Positions 14,585-14,899 of a stretch of DNA of 14,899 nucleotides are shown here, piece by piece. The notes beneath the pieces were generated by a model, which saw only the letters and a list, made by a program, of their open reading frames with translations, ran no database searches and was not told the DNA's origin. How positions within the stretch are numbered: the stretch's first letter is position 1; every line of letters begins with the position of its first letter. The translations under genes were made by a program, and so were the position numbers. This stretch comes from JAENVT01 sp031373785 (GTDB lineage Bacteria; Actinomycetota; Acidimicrobiia; Acidimicrobiales; Ilumatobacteraceae), in contig JANMNE010000151.1 of assembly GCA_031373785.1 (NCBI GenBank), forward strand, positions 1-14,899, in the 5' to 3' direction.

Positions 14585-14585
14585 T
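14580..14585 (+). promoter_or_regulatory. Candidate -10 box for the ileS leader
   Basis: TAGGCT matches TANNNT and would put the transcript start near 14592, just before the first T-box helix, which is the expected layout. No good -35 element is seen at 16-18 bases upstream. It lies within the 3' arm of the hairpin after divIVA. Assigned from position and short motif only. Confidence 0.35.
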
Positions 14586-14591
14586 TGCCAC

Positions 14592-14770
14592 GGCGTTGAC
14601 GAGGCAATCACCTCTGAGCTTTCGGAAGAACGGCCACCAGGCTCAGTAGAACCGAACGGTTCCAGCCCGTTACCGCTGGCGCAACCGAGGGGTTGCCGTC
14701 TGCGGGCGGCAGCAAACAGGGTGGGATCGCGAGCTGACCGCTCGTCCCTGTGCAATCGAATTCACAGGAG
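14592..14770 (+). promoter_or_regulatory. T-box riboswitch, translational type, tRNA-Ile responsive
   Basis: Leader RNA that senses uncharged tRNA-Ile and controls ileS. The T-box sequence AGGGTGGGATCGCG (14718-14731) nearly matches the AGGGTGGNACCGCG consensus. It forms the antisequestrator: CAGGG (14717-14721) pairs with CCCTG (14746-14750), CGAGC (14730-14734) with GCTCG (14740-14744), leaving the seven-base bulge TGGGATC (14722-14728) for the tRNA 3' end. Upstream, GAGG/CCTC (14601-14604, 14611-14614) closes a six-base loop CAATCA that holds an ATC isoleucine codon (14607-14609); this fits the ultrashort Stem I with a loop codon known from actinobacterial ileS leaders. Further helices are CTGAGC/GCTCAG (14614-14619, 14641-14646), GAACC/GGTTC (14649-14653, 14658-14662) and GCAACC/GGTTGC (14681-14686, 14691-14696). 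CCGTTACC in the linker resembles a conserved T-box element. There is no terminator, so control is at translation. Confidence 0.9.
14747..14768 (+). promoter_or_regulatory. Shine-Dalgarno sequestrator hairpin of the ileS T-box
   Basis: CCTGTG (14747-14752) is complementary to CACAGG (14763-14768), with a ten-base loop. This helix covers part of the ribosome site AGGAG (14766-14770), which is 7 bases before the ileS ATG. The 5' arm is shared with the antisequestrator (14746-14750), so the two structures exclude each other. Predicted logic: uncharged tRNA-Ile stabilises the antisequestrator and frees the ribosome site; without it the site is masked. Confidence 0.8.
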
Positions 14771-14777
14771 CCCGCAG

Positions 14778-14899
14778 ATGTACCCCGAAGTCGACCCGCA
14801 ACCTTCCTTTCCGGCAATCGAGACCGCAGTGCTGGCCTCGTGGGCCGACCGACAGACGTTTGCCGAGTCGATCCGTCGGCGCGCCGACGCCGAGGAGTA
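14778..14899 (+). CDS. ileS: Isoleucyl-tRNA synthetase (3' partial, N-terminal 40 residues)
   Basis: Class I aminoacyl-tRNA synthetase that charges tRNA-Ile. Only the first 40 residues lie in the window. They read MYPEVDPQPSFPAIETAVL and continue with ASWADRQTFAESIRRR, matching the family's N-terminal pattern of F-P-x-x-E-x-x-V-L-x-x-W followed by a basic helix. The HIGH and KMSKS motifs would lie outside. The ATG is preceded by AGGAG at 7 bases. The upstream T-box with an Ile codon in its specifier loop independently supports ileS over other synthetases with similar N-termini, such as ValRS or LeuRS. Position after divIVA is common in Actinobacteria and Firmicutes. Confidence 0.9.
   Translation, partial: MYPEVDPQPSFPAIETAVLASWADRQTFAESIRRRADAEE

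Noticed and set aside
14596..14601. TTGACG as a -35 box for ileS
   Set aside because: No -10 match 16-18 bases downstream, and the sequence sits at the base of T-box Stem I.
1..14899. Mobile element, CRISPR array, defence or toxin system
   Set aside because: No transposase or integrase frame, no spaced repeats and no atypical-composition block; every substantial frame on the + strand is a core wall or division gene.

Overview
This window is a high-GC stretch of the division and cell wall (dcw) cluster, with every gene on the + strand. The order is class B PBP (ftsI, 5' end cut off) - murE - mraY - murD - ftsW - murG - murC - murB - ftsQ - ftsZ - yggS - sepF - divIVA - T-box leader - ileS (3' end cut off). 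The lack of ftsA, the ftsZ-yggS-sepF-divIVA-ileS order, the meso-DAP signature in MurE and the actinobacterial kind of T-box point to an actinobacterium. The motif variants and missing neighbours suggest, as inference only, a deep lineage such as Acidimicrobiia.

Region 1 (1-11102) is one tightly packed transcription unit for lipid II synthesis and septal peptidoglycan assembly. Neighbouring genes mostly overlap by four bases (ATGA, once TTGA), so translation is probably coupled throughout. MurC, MurD and MurE build the UDP-MurNAc peptide, MurB supplies UDP-MurNAc, MraY and MurG make lipid I and lipid II, FtsW polymerises, the PBP crosslinks and FtsQ scaffolds. murF is absent from its usual place between murE and mraY. 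FtsQ carries a cytoplasmic N-terminal extension of about 200 residues.

Region 2 (11103-13593) starts with a 93-base leader that holds an inverted repeat and a strong ribosome binding site before ftsZ. It continues with yggS and sepF. FtsZ ends in a conserved C-terminal peptide, the usual docking site for SepF. pgeF and yggT, often found in this part of actinobacterial clusters, are absent.

Region 3 (13594-14899) holds divIVA, probably expressed from a leaderless promoter, then a 227-base non-coding stretch and the start of ileS. This stretch contains a terminator-like hairpin, a possible -10 box and a translational T-box riboswitch. The riboswitch has an ultrashort Stem I with an AUC codon in its loop and a sequestrator that pairs with the ileS Shine-Dalgarno.

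Most of the window is conserved core genome, and I found no evidence of a mobile element, CRISPR array or unknown defence system. The points most worth a second look are the T-box details (including an unexpected base in the tRNA-binding bulge), the FtsQ extension, the ftsZ leader, the missing murF, and altered signature motifs in MurG and MraY.
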